A stretch of DNA of 64,000 nt. Origin: Planctomycetaceae bacterium (GTDB taxonomy: Bacteria > Planctomycetota > Planctomycetia > Pirellulales > Pirellulaceae). Below the pieces are notes generated by a model. It ran no database searches. It was not told where the DNA came from and saw only the letters and a list, made by a program, of their open reading frames with translations. Shown here piece after piece: positions 37,243 to 46,966 of the stretch. The position numbers and the translations under genes are program-made. The stretch is taken from the NCBI GenBank assembly GCA_024642205.1, contig JAHEBQ010000009.1, positions 62,001 to 126,000 on the forward strand, given 5' to 3'. Position 1 is the first letter of the stretch. Each line of letters opens with the position of its first letter.

Positions 37243-40200
37243 ATGAAAATTGTCGCCCTACTAACTTGCGTTCTAACACTTATGAATTTCTCTGCAACCT
37301 CGTCTTTGGCCCAAACGGAAAACGACGGCAAAAAACCACAGCCGCAAACGGTGGCGGAACAAAGCGATTTTCAGTCAACGTCGCTTTCCGCGGAAGTCGT
37401 CGAATTTGTCACAACTTGTGCGTCGAAATCGGAGCATGTTTCCGAGTTCGTGTGGGGGAAGACTGTCGAAGGCCGCGACATGATCGGCGCGATCGTCTCG
37501 AAAAAGCCTTATCAGCTGGGTGACCAGGACGAACGCAATGTTGTTTTGTTATTAGGGAATATTCACAGCGGAGAATGTGCCGGCAAAGAGGCATTGTTGA
37601 TGATGCTCCGCGAATTGGCTGCCAACGTCAACCACCCGTGGCTGGAGAAAAACGTAATCATCTTTGCCCCCAACTACAACGCCGACGGTAACGACAGGGT
37701 CGGAAAGAACAATCGGCCGGGCCAGATAGGACCGGTCAACGGTATGGGAAGGCGGGAAAATGCCCAGCAGCTTGACCTCAACCGGGATTTTTCGAAGATC
37801 GAGTCACCCGAAGCCCGCGCATTGATTGCTTTAATCAATCAAACCAACCCCCATCTGTTCGTTGATTGTCACACGACCAACGGTTCGAAACATCAATACA
37901 GTCTGACTTACGACATTCCACACAATCCTGCGACCGCTGAACCAATTCGAACCTTCATGCGCCAGAAAATGATGCCGGTCATCACGGAACGGATGAAGGA
38001 AAAAGGGCAACTGATGTTTTACTACGGCAACTTCAACAGGGACCACACGAGTTGGACGACGTATGGCTACGAGCCCCGGTACAGTACCGAATACGTCGGT
38101 CTGCGCGGTCGGTTGGCGGTCCTTTCGGAGGCCTACAGTTACATTGACTTCAAAGATCGGATTTTTGCGACGAAGGATTTTGTCTCCGGCTTGCTGGACT
38201 ACATGACGGAAAACGCCGCTGCCGTACACCAGCTGCTCGATGCCGTCGATGAAGAATTGGTCAATGCTGCAATGCGGGAACCCGCTCGGGTGACGATTTC
38301 CCTGAATGCCAAGGTCGTCCCGTTCGACGAAAAATTCACGTTGAAAGGGTACAAAGATGACCAGCCGCATGATTATCAATGCGATTTTATTGGCAACTAC
38401 GAACCAACGAAAACCACACCGCTGGCCTTTGCTTATGTCATTCCCGCCGATCAGTCCCGGATCGTTGACCGGCTGTTGATGCATGGGGTCGCCGTTGAGG
38501 TGCTTACTGCGGAATGGGAGACCGAAATACAAGTCGACAAAGTCCTTTCGCTTGACCGGGAGGATCGGGCATTTCAGAAACACAAAATGGTCCGCGTGGA
38601 GGCCAACCGATCCATTGAAACCAGAGCAATCCCGGCGGGAAGCTATCTGGTGCGAACTGCCCAACCGTTGGGTCGTTGGGTCAGTTACATGCTGGAAGCC
38701 GGCTCGGACGACGGGTTTGCATTCTGGAACTTCTTTGATGATTCACTCGAAGAAGGGCAGGAGTTCCCGGTCTTGCGGGTTGCCCAGCCGGTCGAAATCA
38801 AGACCGAGCCTGTGACCGAGGTGAAAAAAGCCGGAAAAATATCGCTGGAAATGATCGATGGCCCGAACAACCTGCTGGCTGATTTACCTCAGGCTCCCAA
38901 GTGGTTTGGAAATACAAATTGGCTTTCCACCGGAATTTACAACGACGCGGTTTTGATCGATGCCCAAACCGGCGGAATCGTCAGCCAACCGGCTCGCCCC
39001 TTTAACGTGGCGAACGTCAAGGCGGCCTTGATCGATTCCGGACTGAATGAAGAACTTGCCGACAGCATCGCCCGCGAAGATCCTGTCGTTGCGACCAACC
39101 ATCGTGTGGCGATCTTCAACGCTCAGGACTATGCGGTGGTCTACTTCGTCGACGGTGGGAGAAACACGAAGGACGCAGTAGAGTTACTTGGTACCCCGGA
39201 AAAACCGGCTGAGCTGCTGAACCTCAACGACGACGAATCCCGAATCGCATTCAGCACCAGGCAAGGCCTGAGCTTCTTTGACCTGGACAGTCGTGAAATC
39301 GAATCCGTTTACAGCAGCGACGAAAAACATCTGATCGGAAAACTGGATTGGGTCTACCAGGAGGAGTTGTATGGTCGTGGCAATTTCAAAGGCTATTGGT
39401 GGCAGTCCAACGGGAACCAGGTAGCGTTTCTGAAGCTCGATGAATCTCCGCTGTTTCCATTTACCGTGATGGATCATATGCCAATTCGCGGAAAATCGGA
39501 GTCAACCAACTATCCCAAAGCGGGAGATCCCAATCCAGCCGTTGAAGTCGGCGTGGTCGATTCCGGCAAGACGAATCGTTTGACATGGGTCGATTTGTCG
39601 AAGTACGCGGGGGAAGAAATTCTTGTCACCGGCGTAACCTGGTCGAGCGATGGCGAGCAATTGTTGTTGCAGATCCAAAACCGCGAGCAGACATGGCTGG
39701 ACCTGGTTGCAACGTATGCCGACGGTTCCCATCCGCGTTTGTTGTTTCGTGACCAGACTCCGGCGTGGATCGAATCACCGGGGGATCCCGTGTTCCTTGA
39801 TAATGGAGAGTTCCTCTGGCGGAGTCCTCGCTCGGGTTATAGTCATATTTACCGGTACGACTCCAATGGTCGCTTGCTGGGAGTCGTCACCGAGGGTGAG
39901 TGGGAAGTCCGTTCATTGTTGGGTGTCAGTCCCGACAAACAGTACTGTTATTTTACCGCAACCCTCGACAGTCCACTTGAAGTCCACGCTTATCGGGCGA
40001 ATCTCAAATCGGGTGAGATTTCCGATCTGACAAAACTGGCCGGTTCCCATGCCGTATCGTTCAGTGACGATTTTTCGTTTTTTATCGATGGCTGGAGTGA
40101 CGTCGACGATCCAACGCGGTATTTCCTGAAACGCTGCGATGGCCAATCGATTCGGGAATTGAATTCAACGACCGACGACCGGTTGAGCTACCTCGATATC

Positions 40201-40965
40201 GCGACGCCTGAGTTCCTGGAAGTGCCGTCGGGTAATGAACAACCGCTGGATGCAATGTTGATCAAGCCACCGGATTTTGATCCTTCGAAACAATATCCGG
40301 TATTGGTTCACATTTACGCCGGTCCCCAGGCTCCCCGTGTACAGAATCGGTTTGGTGGAGAATTGTATCTCTGGCATCAGATGCTGGCGCAACAGGGATA
40401 CGTGATCTGGATGTGCGATAATCAGTCGGCGAGTTACCGGAGTGCAAAACACGTTTGGCCGGTGCACCGTAATTTTGCCGCGAACGAACTGGGCGACATT
40501 GAACGAGGCGTTCAGTGGTTAAGGCGACAAGGGTGGGTGGATTCCGACCGAATCGGGATTTGGGGCTGGAGTTATGGCGGGTACATGACGGCCTACGCGC
40601 TGACCCATTCAAAATCCTTCAAAATGGGAATCTCGGGTGCGCCGGTTACCGACTGGCGGAATTACGATTCGGTTTACACCGAGCGATATATGGGATTGCC
40701 GACGAACAACGAAGAGGGTTATGAGACGACATCCGTCTTACACAACAACGCAGAAAACCTGCATGGCAAGTTGTTGTTGATTCACGGTACAATTGACGAT
40801 AACGTGCATTTGAATAACTCGATCCAGTTCGTGAAGGAGCTGCAATATGCGGGCAAACAGTTTGAGCTGATGCTCTATCCCAGCAACCGACATGCGGTCA
40901 AGGACAAGAAGCAGTCGGCTCATCTGCGTAAGTTAATGACCGAGTTTGTCAAGGATAATCTATGA
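37243..40965 (+). CDS. Fusion of M14 zinc carboxypeptidase and DPP-IV-type S9 peptidase
   Basis: A signal peptide (cleavage after SLAQ near residue 24) exports this 1240-residue enzyme. Residues about 45-330 are an M14 domain: zinc ligands H108 and E111 in NIHSGECAGKE, the third ligand H210 in DCHTTNGS, and the catalytic glutamate E296 in LSEAYSY. Residues about 550-1000 form a beta-propeller carrying the DPP-IV double-glutamate motif WVYQEEL (E707, E708), which in dipeptidyl peptidases holds the substrate amino group. Residues about 1000-1240 are an alpha/beta hydrolase with the triad S1110 (GWSYGG), D1185 (DDNVH) and H1217 (NRHAV). All catalytic residues appear intact. This predicts one protein that trims peptides from both ends. 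It stands alone, followed by the convergent tad cluster. Confidence 0.93.
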   Translation: MKIVALLTCVLTLMNFSATSSLAQTENDGKKPQPQTVAEQSDFQSTSLSAEVVEFVTTCASKSEHVSEFVWGKTVEGRDMIGAIVSKKPYQLGDQDERNVVLLLGNIHSGECAGKEALLMMLRELAANVNHPWLEKNVIIFAPNYNADGNDRVGKNNRPGQIGPVNGMGRRENAQQLDLNRDFSKIESPEARALIALINQTNPHLFVDCHTTNGSKHQYSLTYDIPHNPATAEPIRTFMRQKMMPVITERMKEKGQLMFYYGNFNRDHTSWTTYGYEPRYSTEYVGLRGRLAVLSEAYSYIDFKDRIFATKDFVSGLLDYMTENAAAVHQLLDAVDEELVNAAMREPARVTISLNAKVVPFDEKFTLKGYKDDQPHDYQCDFIGNYEPTKTTPLAFAYVIPADQSRIVDRLLMHGVAVEVLTAEWETEIQVDKVLSLDREDRAFQKHKMVRVEANRSIETRAIPAGSYLVRTAQPLGRWVSYMLEAGSDDGFAFWNFFDDSLEEGQEFPVLRVAQPVEIKTEPVTEVKKAGKISLEMIDGPNNLLADLPQAPKWFGNTNWLSTGIYNDAVLIDAQTGGIVSQPARPFNVANVKAALIDSGLNEELADSIAREDPVVATNHRVAIFNAQDYAVVYFVDGGRNTKDAVELLGTPEKPAELLNLNDDESRIAFSTRQGLSFFDLDSREIESVYSSDEKHLIGKLDWVYQEELYGRGNFKGYWWQSNGNQVAFLKLDESPLFPFTVMDHMPIRGKSESTNYPKAGDPNPAVEVGVVDSGKTNRLTWVDLSKYAGEEILVTGVTWSSDGEQLLLQIQNREQTWLDLVATYADGSHPRLLFRDQTPAWIESPGDPVFLDNGEFLWRSPRSGYSHIYRYDSNGRLLGVVTEGEWEVRSLLGVSPDKQYCYFTATLDSPLEVHAYRANLKSGEISDLTKLAGSHAVSFSDDFSFFIDGWSDVDDPTRYFLKRCDGQSIRELNSTTDDRLSYLDIATPEFLEVPSGNEQPLDAMLIKPPDFDPSKQYPVLVHIYAGPQAPRVQNRFGGELYLWHQMLAQQGYVIWMCDNQSASYRSAKHVWPVHRNFAANELGDIERGVQWLRRQGWVDSDRIGIWGWSYGGYMTAYALTHSKSFKMGISGAPVTDWRNYDSVYTERYMGLPTNNEEGYETTSVLHNNAENLHGKLLLIHGTIDDNVHLNNSIQFVKELQYAGKQFELMLYPSNRHAVKDKKQSAHLRKLMTEFVKDNL

Positions 40966-41021
40966 ACGAAGGTCCAGGCCCTGTTTTGTCAGGGTTGGCT
41001 CGTGCTGGATTGTCGCCGCGT

Positions 41022-42098
41022 TCATTGAATCAAGACGGGCGAAGTGAAAGCGCCCTCAATGCCCCAGGTGGTATCGCTGAGAGAATTTCCGGGTAAAAGA
41101 CGGGAGTCGTACATGTAGGATTTCCGGACTTCGACAGAAGTCGAATTGCTGCCCGAGAAGCTGGAATCCAGCACGTCAACCACGGCCCAACCGGTGATAT
41201 TAAAATCCAGGTTGTTCCCGTTTTCTTCGCTCGTTGACTCGTAAATCGGGATCAGTTTCGTCAGTCCTTCCACGTCGGCGACCGCGTGTTTCATCCCCGA
41301 CGAAAGACCCGGGTCGGCGTTGAGCACGAGCGGGTTTTGTTTGCCATCAATGTATTTGGAAGTGGGGATCTTGCCGTCCTTGTGCAAGCTATCGAGATCG
41401 GATTGCGAAAGCCCATTCAGGATCTGGTCGCTGAGGCCACTTGTTGAATTGGATTGGGGGCCAACATTGACCGTTCCAAAGTTCCCCGGAATCAATCGTC
41501 CGGAGCTGTCTTCAATCCGTCCATCTCCGTAAATCGAAACCGATTCACCCTGTGAGATTTTCGTCCAGGCTTGCTTTTCCATTGCGACGGGAAACACTGG
41601 CGATCCGGGGCCCAGGTATCTGGCTTTCTGCAGGACGGCGGTGGATGAAGCGGAGACATCGGATTGGTTGCTTCCAAAGAGCCGGGCAAAATAGAGCGAA
41701 ACGGAATTGTTGGCCACGTCGTCGCGACGAATGGCAACACGAACCGTGTCGAATGTTCCGTTTGTGAGCAGGTCGACCGACGTGTAGATGGTGGCTGGGT
41801 CGTATCGACCGATCTCGATGTCTTCGTCTTTGACAATAAATGCGTCACCCAGGTTGTATTGAACATACTCGCGGACAACATCGCGTACGTTTTTGAGGTT
41901 CTGATTGCCGCGCGCATCCGGTGCTAGCTCCCTTACCGCTGCCAAGGCGGCTTGATCGGTCACCCGTTGCAGATCAGTTCGAACATACAACAGGAATCCG
42001 TAGTCGACCGATAATGCCAACAGCGCCAGCAGCGGAAGCATCAGGAAGCAAAGCAATACCGCAACAGCGCCTTTACGTTGGTTTCGTCTGTTTTTCAT
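41022..42098 (-). CDS. TadG-like pilus-assembly protein
   Basis: The 358-residue product has the TadG/Flp pilus-assembly opening: basic residues, then GAVAVLLCFLMLPLLALLALSVDYGFLLYVRTDLQRVTDQAALAA in two adjacent parts, i.e. one N-terminal membrane span followed by a region of TadE-like periplasmic fold. The remaining sequence is extracytoplasmic. It is the last gene of a four-gene minus-strand cluster and lies 76 bases after the second TadE gene. TadE/F/G proteins are minor pseudopilins of tight-adherence pili; the motor and secretin genes are not in the window. Confidence 0.85.
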   Translation of the reverse strand: MKNRRNQRKGAVAVLLCFLMLPLLALLALSVDYGFLLYVRTDLQRVTDQAALAAVRELAPDARGNQNLKNVRDVVREYVQYNLGDAFIVKDEDIEIGRYDPATIYTSVDLLTNGTFDTVRVAIRRDDVANNSVSLYFARLFGSNQSDVSASSTAVLQKARYLGPGSPVFPVAMEKQAWTKISQGESVSIYGDGRIEDSSGRLIPGNFGTVNVGPQSNSTSGLSDQILNGLSQSDLDSLHKDGKIPTSKYIDGKQNPLVLNADPGLSSGMKHAVADVEGLTKLIPIYESTSEENGNNLDFNITGWAVVDVLDSSFSGSNSTSVEVRKSYMYDSRLLPGNSLSDTTWGIEGAFTSPVLIQ

Positions 42099-42174
42099 GG
42101 TTGGTTTCCACGAGGTTAATCGGTGCCAGGTTTATAGAATGTCGGGTGACGGGTCAAGAATCGCCAATGCCTGC

Positions 42175-42645
42175 TTATTCGCGGCGGCAAATTGTATGTG
42201 ACGTTTTGGTATCGCCGCCCCAATAAGCCAATCCGCCAATCCACCGGATTGACGCAAAATCAAATTCGACGAAGATGGAAATCGGATCGCCGGAATCTAT
42301 ATTTGTCATTTCGTCACCTGTAATCTGGCTGCGGCCCTTGAGGCCCTTGATTTCAATCGATGTTGCATTGGCCACCTGTTCCGATGAAAGTTGGGGCATC
42401 GCGTCAGACAGGTAGTTGCAAATCGTGTCTTCGACTTCCTTGACATTTACTGTTGAGTTTCGAGAGGCAATTCGAGCACCTTCCCGTGATGCGTTTGAGA
42501 GCATTTGCGACAAGTTGATATATTGTGCAAGATCGACCGCACCGAATGTCACCAGAATCAACAAGGGCAGTACCAGGGCTGCCTCGACTGCGGCGAGTCC
42601 GCGGCGAGGTCCTGTTTGAGTTTTTGGTGGCCGTTTGCGTTTCAC
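42175..42645 (-). CDS. TadE-like minor pseudopilin
   Basis: The 156-residue product shows the TadE signature: a basic leader, RGLAAVEAALVLPLLILVTFGAVDLAQY, then LSNASREGARIASRNST. The Glu five residues into the hydrophobic segment matches the pseudopilin pattern. It follows the other tadE gene by 31 bases and probably shares its transcript. Two TadE-type genes in a row usually mean partners forming a heteromer. Confidence 0.86.
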   Translation of the reverse strand: MKRKRPPKTQTGPRRGLAAVEAALVLPLLILVTFGAVDLAQYINLSQMLSNASREGARIASRNSTVNVKEVEDTICNYLSDAMPQLSSEQVANATSIEIKGLKGRSQITGDEMTNIDSGDPISIFVEFDFASIRWIGGLAYWGGDTKTSHTICRRE

Positions 42646-42676
42646 TGATTATTTCCTGAGATTTTGTGAATGGTTC

Positions 42677-43141
42677 TTATTCGCGATTCATGCTCGATGT
42701 GCAACGGATTTTGGCCCCTTTCGTTAGAAACGGAGGTAGCCAGGAAACGTTTTCGCAGTCAATTTCAACCACGGTTGTGATTTTTGTGCCTGACGCCATT
42801 GCGGTGGTGGTCGACGGGACGATCGTGATTCGCAAGTCTTCCGTCGTGGTTGCATCGTCAATAACGCCTCGCAACGATTCGCGAAGCGTTTTGATCGGCT
42901 GCTCGTCAGATTCTGTTGAGGCCAAACAGGCTTTCCGACACCCCTCTCGAGAAGCATTGGTCAATGCTTGACGTACCATCATCATCCGCGCGAATTCAAT
43001 CGAACCAAACACGAGAAGTAAGATGACCGGTGCGACAAAGGCCATTTCAACCGTCGCGGTTCCGAATCGTGGACGGCCTGCTCCGCTGGATTTCTTTAAC
43101 TGGCGACGTTGATTTCGGGACAAGCTGAACGCGTTAAACAT
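42677..43141 (-). CDS. TadE-like minor pseudopilin
   Basis: The 154-residue product has the same layout: FGTATVEMAFVAPVILLLVFGSIEFARMMMVRQALTNASREG split over the hydrophobic segment and the conserved SREG box near residue 65. The start overlaps the stop of the upstream membrane-protein gene by eight bases (43134-43141), suggesting coupling. Together with the two genes downstream it makes a minor-pilin set. Confidence 0.86.
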   Translation of the reverse strand: MFNAFSLSRNQRRQLKKSSGAGRPRFGTATVEMAFVAPVILLLVFGSIEFARMMMVRQALTNASREGCRKACLASTESDEQPIKTLRESLRGVIDDATTTEDLRITIVPSTTTAMASGTKITTVVEIDCENVSWLPPFLTKGAKIRCTSSMNRE

Positions 43142-43625
43142 GGCTTTCCGTTCCGGTTGGATTTGTCGTTTCCAGGGTCGGAAAGAAACTGCTGGTTGGA
43201 TTCGCTTCGGACTGGGGCGACGGAGACTGCAGCTTTTCCCGGATCTGGTTAAATTGCTGGGCCAAATCCATGAAATAGTCTCCTTTTCGAAACGAGAGTT
43301 CTTCGCAGGTATCGTTGTCTGCCAATTGTTTCATCTTCCGACGAAGATTTACGATTGGGCCTGTAAAACGGTTGCTGAACACGAGCATGTCAAAAACAAA
43401 CAGCGGAAACACAAACGTCGATACCGTAAGCGCGGGAATGATAAAATGCATCTCGACCATGGATGTGCTTTCCCCTGTCCCCTCAGCGAGGCTGGACATG
43501 GCGAGGATGGTTCCGACCAGGGCGATTTGGCAGAAGATCCAATAAATGGCCATTCGAACAATCATCAGCCCTTGAAGACGGACGTCGGCGAAAAGACGCC
43601 ATCGTTTATTTCGTTTGTTCTTCAT
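43134..43625 (-). CDS. Two-span membrane protein with HAMP-like region
   Basis: The 163-residue product has two hydrophobic segments (about residues 21-45 and 60-85, with a short outside loop) followed by RFTGPIVNLRRKMKQLADNDTCEELSFRKGDYFMDLAQQFNQIREKL, given here in pieces: FTGPIVNLRRKMKQLA and DYFMDLAQQFNQIREKL. This reads like a HAMP-type linker of sensor proteins, but there is no signalling output domain after it; a Ser/Pro/Thr-rich tail ends the protein. It leads the tad minor-pilin cluster and overlaps the next gene. A role in tuning or anchoring the pilus is possible but not shown. Confidence 0.7.
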   Translation of the reverse strand: MKNKRNKRWRLFADVRLQGLMIVRMAIYWIFCQIALVGTILAMSSLAEGTGESTSMVEMHFIIPALTVSTFVFPLFVFDMLVFSNRFTGPIVNLRRKMKQLADNDTCEELSFRKGDYFMDLAQQFNQIREKLQSPSPQSEANPTSSFFPTLETTNPTGTESHV

Positions 43626-44816
43626 TGATCTTTCATGATTTGTGAGACTCAGAAGTCGTAATTGAATTGTGGCGAGTCGATGTCGGGGTCAAAGCCGAAA
43701 GTCGGTTAACTGCCTCAATGGCGAAGTCTACGTCATGAAGAATGCGTGTAACCTGTCATCTCGATACAACTTCCAACTTTTTCCGTGATGCGAGAATTCG
43801 CCGCGGGGAAAGTGCCAGAAATCCGGGAATGTCGACGCGTTAGGACGAATGAACGGCTTAACTCCTGGCACACCAGGTTTGGGGATGAGATCGTCGTTTG
43901 TACCGGGAATGCAACCGTTGACGGTCGTATCGAATACGTGTGTTGTTTCGTCCGCCTCCCTTTCTGGATGCCGGGAGGCAGCTTGCACTCCAAATTGCCC
44001 CCGATCCAGGTGGATCCAGCGAAAAAAGTCTGCAAACGGCGTCAACAAAAATACTTCCGCATTTCACCCGTTGTTTTTGTCGAAGCGTGCAGGAGAGCCA
44101 GACGTTTTCGGTCGTCGGCTTGTGTCGCGACACCTTCGTCAGTGGACTTGGTGGACTGGAAACACTACCCGATGAACAGCCTGCCTGCCGCACCCGACCT
44201 AATGAGTTGGTCGACAAAGGTGGTTGAGTCCCAGAACTCCGTTGGACAATTCGTTTCAGCGTGTGGTTGTGTGACCCTGGCCAGAACAGCGATACCGGCC
44301 CAATCCAGATCCGAAAAATTGAGTTTCTGTTTCCGGGGTCAGCGCTGCGATAACCCGGGCAGAGTGCATGGACCGGGCGTTCATGTTTGGATCTGGTGCG
44401 CAGCGGGTCGCCGAAAGCTGCCGGCGGCGAACTTTTTGCCTGGCGGCAAACGAAAAATGCCCAATTTTTTGTGACGCTTGCAAGTGCTTTCACTTCGGTG
44501 ATAGGATGCCTGAAGTTTATTGAAAAGTTTTGGGGATTGGTGTTGACCGGATTTTGGGCGATGTTTTAGGTTACTGTGCTGTGTCATGGAGGGCACTAAC
44601 TTCATAGCAGCAGACCGGCATAAACACGAATCGCCACAAGGAAGTGGTTTCTAAAGTTGCCCAGGAATGGCTATCACCACAGTTGTTTGAGTTTTTCTGG
44701 CTGACGCCGTCAACCAGTTACGATGAAAACTCAAATCAACTGACTGCGAACACAAGTGTGTTTGCAACCTCCAAACGAACAAAGTTCGTCGATGTGTCAC
44801 AGCATGGAGTTGATTG
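43626..44816. other. Gene-poor region of about 1.2 kb between the tad cluster and dnaG
   Basis: This is the longest stretch without a convincing gene. Overlapping open frames exist on both strands (for instance 43785-44474 plus, 43858-44493 minus and 43728-44048 minus), but none has a family resemblance, a clear ribosome-binding site or a membrane or signal pattern, and the frames shadow each other. It could hold a decayed gene or long regulatory sequence. The last 40 bases carry the dnaG ribosome-binding site. Confidence 0.45.
44806..44809 (+). promoter_or_regulatory. Ribosome-binding site deciding the dnaG start
   Basis: GGAG lies seven bases before the GTG at 44817. The adjacent in-frame TTG at 44814 is too close to be favoured. 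Confidence 0.55.
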
Positions 44817-46697
44817 GTGTCCCAAGTTCCGGATTTCAATGTCAAAGACCAAGTCAAGCAAGCAACCGATGTGGTTGATCTGATTGGCAGCGAAATGAAC
44901 CTGCGCCGACAGGGCTCCATGTTCGTCGGACACTGTCCCTGGCACGATGACAAGAAGCCGAGTTTTCAAGTTAATCCCGTCAAGCAGTCATGGGTTTGCT
45001 ATCCCTGCGATGTGCGCGGCGACGTATTCGATTACGTGATGAAGCGCGAAGGCGTTGATTTTCGCCAGGCGCTTGAGATCCTTGCCGAGCGGGCAGGGAT
45101 TGCAATCAGGCAATTTCAAAAGAAGATCATCCAGGGCAGTCCTGATGACAAGGCGACACTTTACCGGGCGATGGCCTGGGCGGAACAGGAGTATCATCAA
45201 TGCTTGCTGCGTTCCGAATCGGCGATTCCGATTCGCCAATACCTGGCCGAGCGTGGCATCACTCAGGAGAGCATCGAGTCGTTCAGGATCGGTTTTGCTC
45301 CACTTTCCTGGTCGTGGCTGGTTGACCGTGCCCGCGACACAGGTTTCTCGCCCGAGGTTCTCGAGGCGTGTGGATTGATTTCGGCCAATGACCGAGGCGG
45401 ATGGTTTGAACGATTTCGGGGCAGACTGTTGTTTCCAATTCGCGATACACAGGAACGAGCCATCGCACTTGGTGGTCGCGTGGTTCCAAGTCTTTACGCC
45501 GCGGGAGACGTTCCACCTGCAAAGTACGTGAACTCGCCTGAAACACGGCTGTTTTCCAAAAGCAAGAACCTTTACGCATTGAACATGGCTCGCGGACACG
45601 TTCAAAAGACCAGCAATACCGACAAACGACTCACGATCGTCGAAGGCTACACGGATGTCGTAGCGGCGTGGCAGGCAGGATTGAAAAATGTCGTCGCTGC
45701 GCTGGGGGTTGCTCTCAATGAACAGCATATTCGGTTGATCAAGCGATTCGCGGATGGAATCACTTTGGTTCTTGACGGGGACGAGGCAGGCCAACGGACG
45801 ATGAACACTGTGCTGGATCTGTTCGTAGCACACGACATTGACCTGCGAATCTTGAGCTTGCCCGAGGGTCTCGATCCGTTTGATTTTCTGATGGCAAACG
45901 GTGGTGAGCGGTTTCAAGAACTGGTGGACCGAGCGCCCGATGCGATCGCGCACAAAATCATGATCGAAACCCGCGGGATCGACTTGGTCCACGATTCCCA
46001 TCGAGCCAATCAGGCATTGGAAAATATTTTGAAGACGTTGGCCAATGTGCCCGCCAGTCTAATTGCGGAGTCGGCGGCCAAGAGCATGCGGCAGGATCAG
46101 ATCTTGATGCGACTGGCACGCCAGTTTCAGCTGTCTGTCGATCAGGTCAGACGTCGGTTGAATGAACTGCGCTCCAGCCAGAGGCCCAGAAACCATGACA
46201 CCGACAGTCCTCAAACGGAGACCATCGGTTATTCGGGATTCGACCGGAAGGAGTCGGCTCTGATTCAACTTTTGATCCAGGATCCCTCTTTGCTGGACAA
46301 AGCGGTTGAAAACATTTCTCCGAGTCAATTTCAGTTGGGGGTTCTTCGTGATTTGTACGACGTCATGAGCGAGTCTTTTCACGACGGAAATGACGTGGGA
46401 TACGAGCAGTTGAAACTGGTTTTGGAGGATTCCAGACTCAGAAAACTGGTTGACTACCTTTACGATGAAGCTATTGAGAAAAAGCAGGTCGTTGAGACAC
46501 AGAATTCGGTTTACGCGATGGACTTCGAAGCTCAACTGGACTCCATCATCGTTGCTTTCAATGAACAGATTGTTGAATCAGGTAAACAGGCGAAAATTTC
46601 ACAGTTACACGGACGAGTACTCGATGAACCGGAGGAGACCTCGACATTGGAGGAGCTGTTTCAGCAGCAACTTCAAAAGTTAAACAAGACGAAGTAG
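44817..46697 (+). CDS. dnaG: DNA primase
   Basis: DnaG makes the RNA primers for replication. The 626-residue product has a CHC2 zinc-binding domain with ligands C40, H43, C61 and C64 (CPWH...WVCYPC), a catalytic core with EGYTDVVAAWQAG and LDGDEAGQRTM (the TOPRIM Glu and Asp residues) at about residues 280-330, and a C-terminal helicase-binding region. The start at GTG 44817 has a good ribosome-binding site. rpoD follows on the same strand 269 bases downstream, the dnaG-rpoD part of the macromolecular-synthesis operon; rpsU is not upstream. Confidence 0.96.
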   Translation: MSQVPDFNVKDQVKQATDVVDLIGSEMNLRRQGSMFVGHCPWHDDKKPSFQVNPVKQSWVCYPCDVRGDVFDYVMKREGVDFRQALEILAERAGIAIRQFQKKIIQGSPDDKATLYRAMAWAEQEYHQCLLRSESAIPIRQYLAERGITQESIESFRIGFAPLSWSWLVDRARDTGFSPEVLEACGLISANDRGGWFERFRGRLLFPIRDTQERAIALGGRVVPSLYAAGDVPPAKYVNSPETRLFSKSKNLYALNMARGHVQKTSNTDKRLTIVEGYTDVVAAWQAGLKNVVAALGVALNEQHIRLIKRFADGITLVLDGDEAGQRTMNTVLDLFVAHDIDLRILSLPEGLDPFDFLMANGGERFQELVDRAPDAIAHKIMIETRGIDLVHDSHRANQALENILKTLANVPASLIAESAAKSMRQDQILMRLARQFQLSVDQVRRRLNELRSSQRPRNHDTDSPQTETIGYSGFDRKESALIQLLIQDPSLLDKAVENISPSQFQLGVLRDLYDVMSESFHDGNDVGYEQLKLVLEDSRLRKLVDYLYDEAIEKKQVVETQNSVYAMDFEAQLDSIIVAFNEQIVESGKQAKISQLHGRVLDEPEETSTLEELFQQQLQKLNKTK

Positions 46698-46966
46698 TGT
46701 TTTGGAGAATCAGCCAGGTGTTATGTTTGCCCATGGATGGGTGGCGACCTGGCCGATGATTGTCACGCGAGCTGATGTTTGAACAGGCTGCTGGCTGAGC
46801 CAGCAGAATTTGATCTTGATTTTGCGACTTGTCGGTTCGGCCCAACGGTGAACACAAGAAACGCGGAATCAGTCACGAGAGTTCAAATTTGAAATCCCCC
46901 CGGGTTTCCAGATGCCTGACAATCGAATGAACGTCAAACGCGAAATGGATTTCGCAGGAGAACGAC

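Noticed and set aside
37831-38664. Minus-strand frame of 277 codons
   Set aside because: Antisense to the M14 domain of the peptidase fusion, where the catalytic residues are intact.
43858-44493. Overlapping frames on both strands in the gene-poor region
   Set aside because: They shadow one another, are rich in Arg/Ser/Cys as expected of noncoding sequence, and show no ribosome-binding site.
44988-46001. Minus-strand frame of 337 codons
   Set aside because: It is antisense to dnaG, which has clear zinc-binding and TOPRIM motifs.
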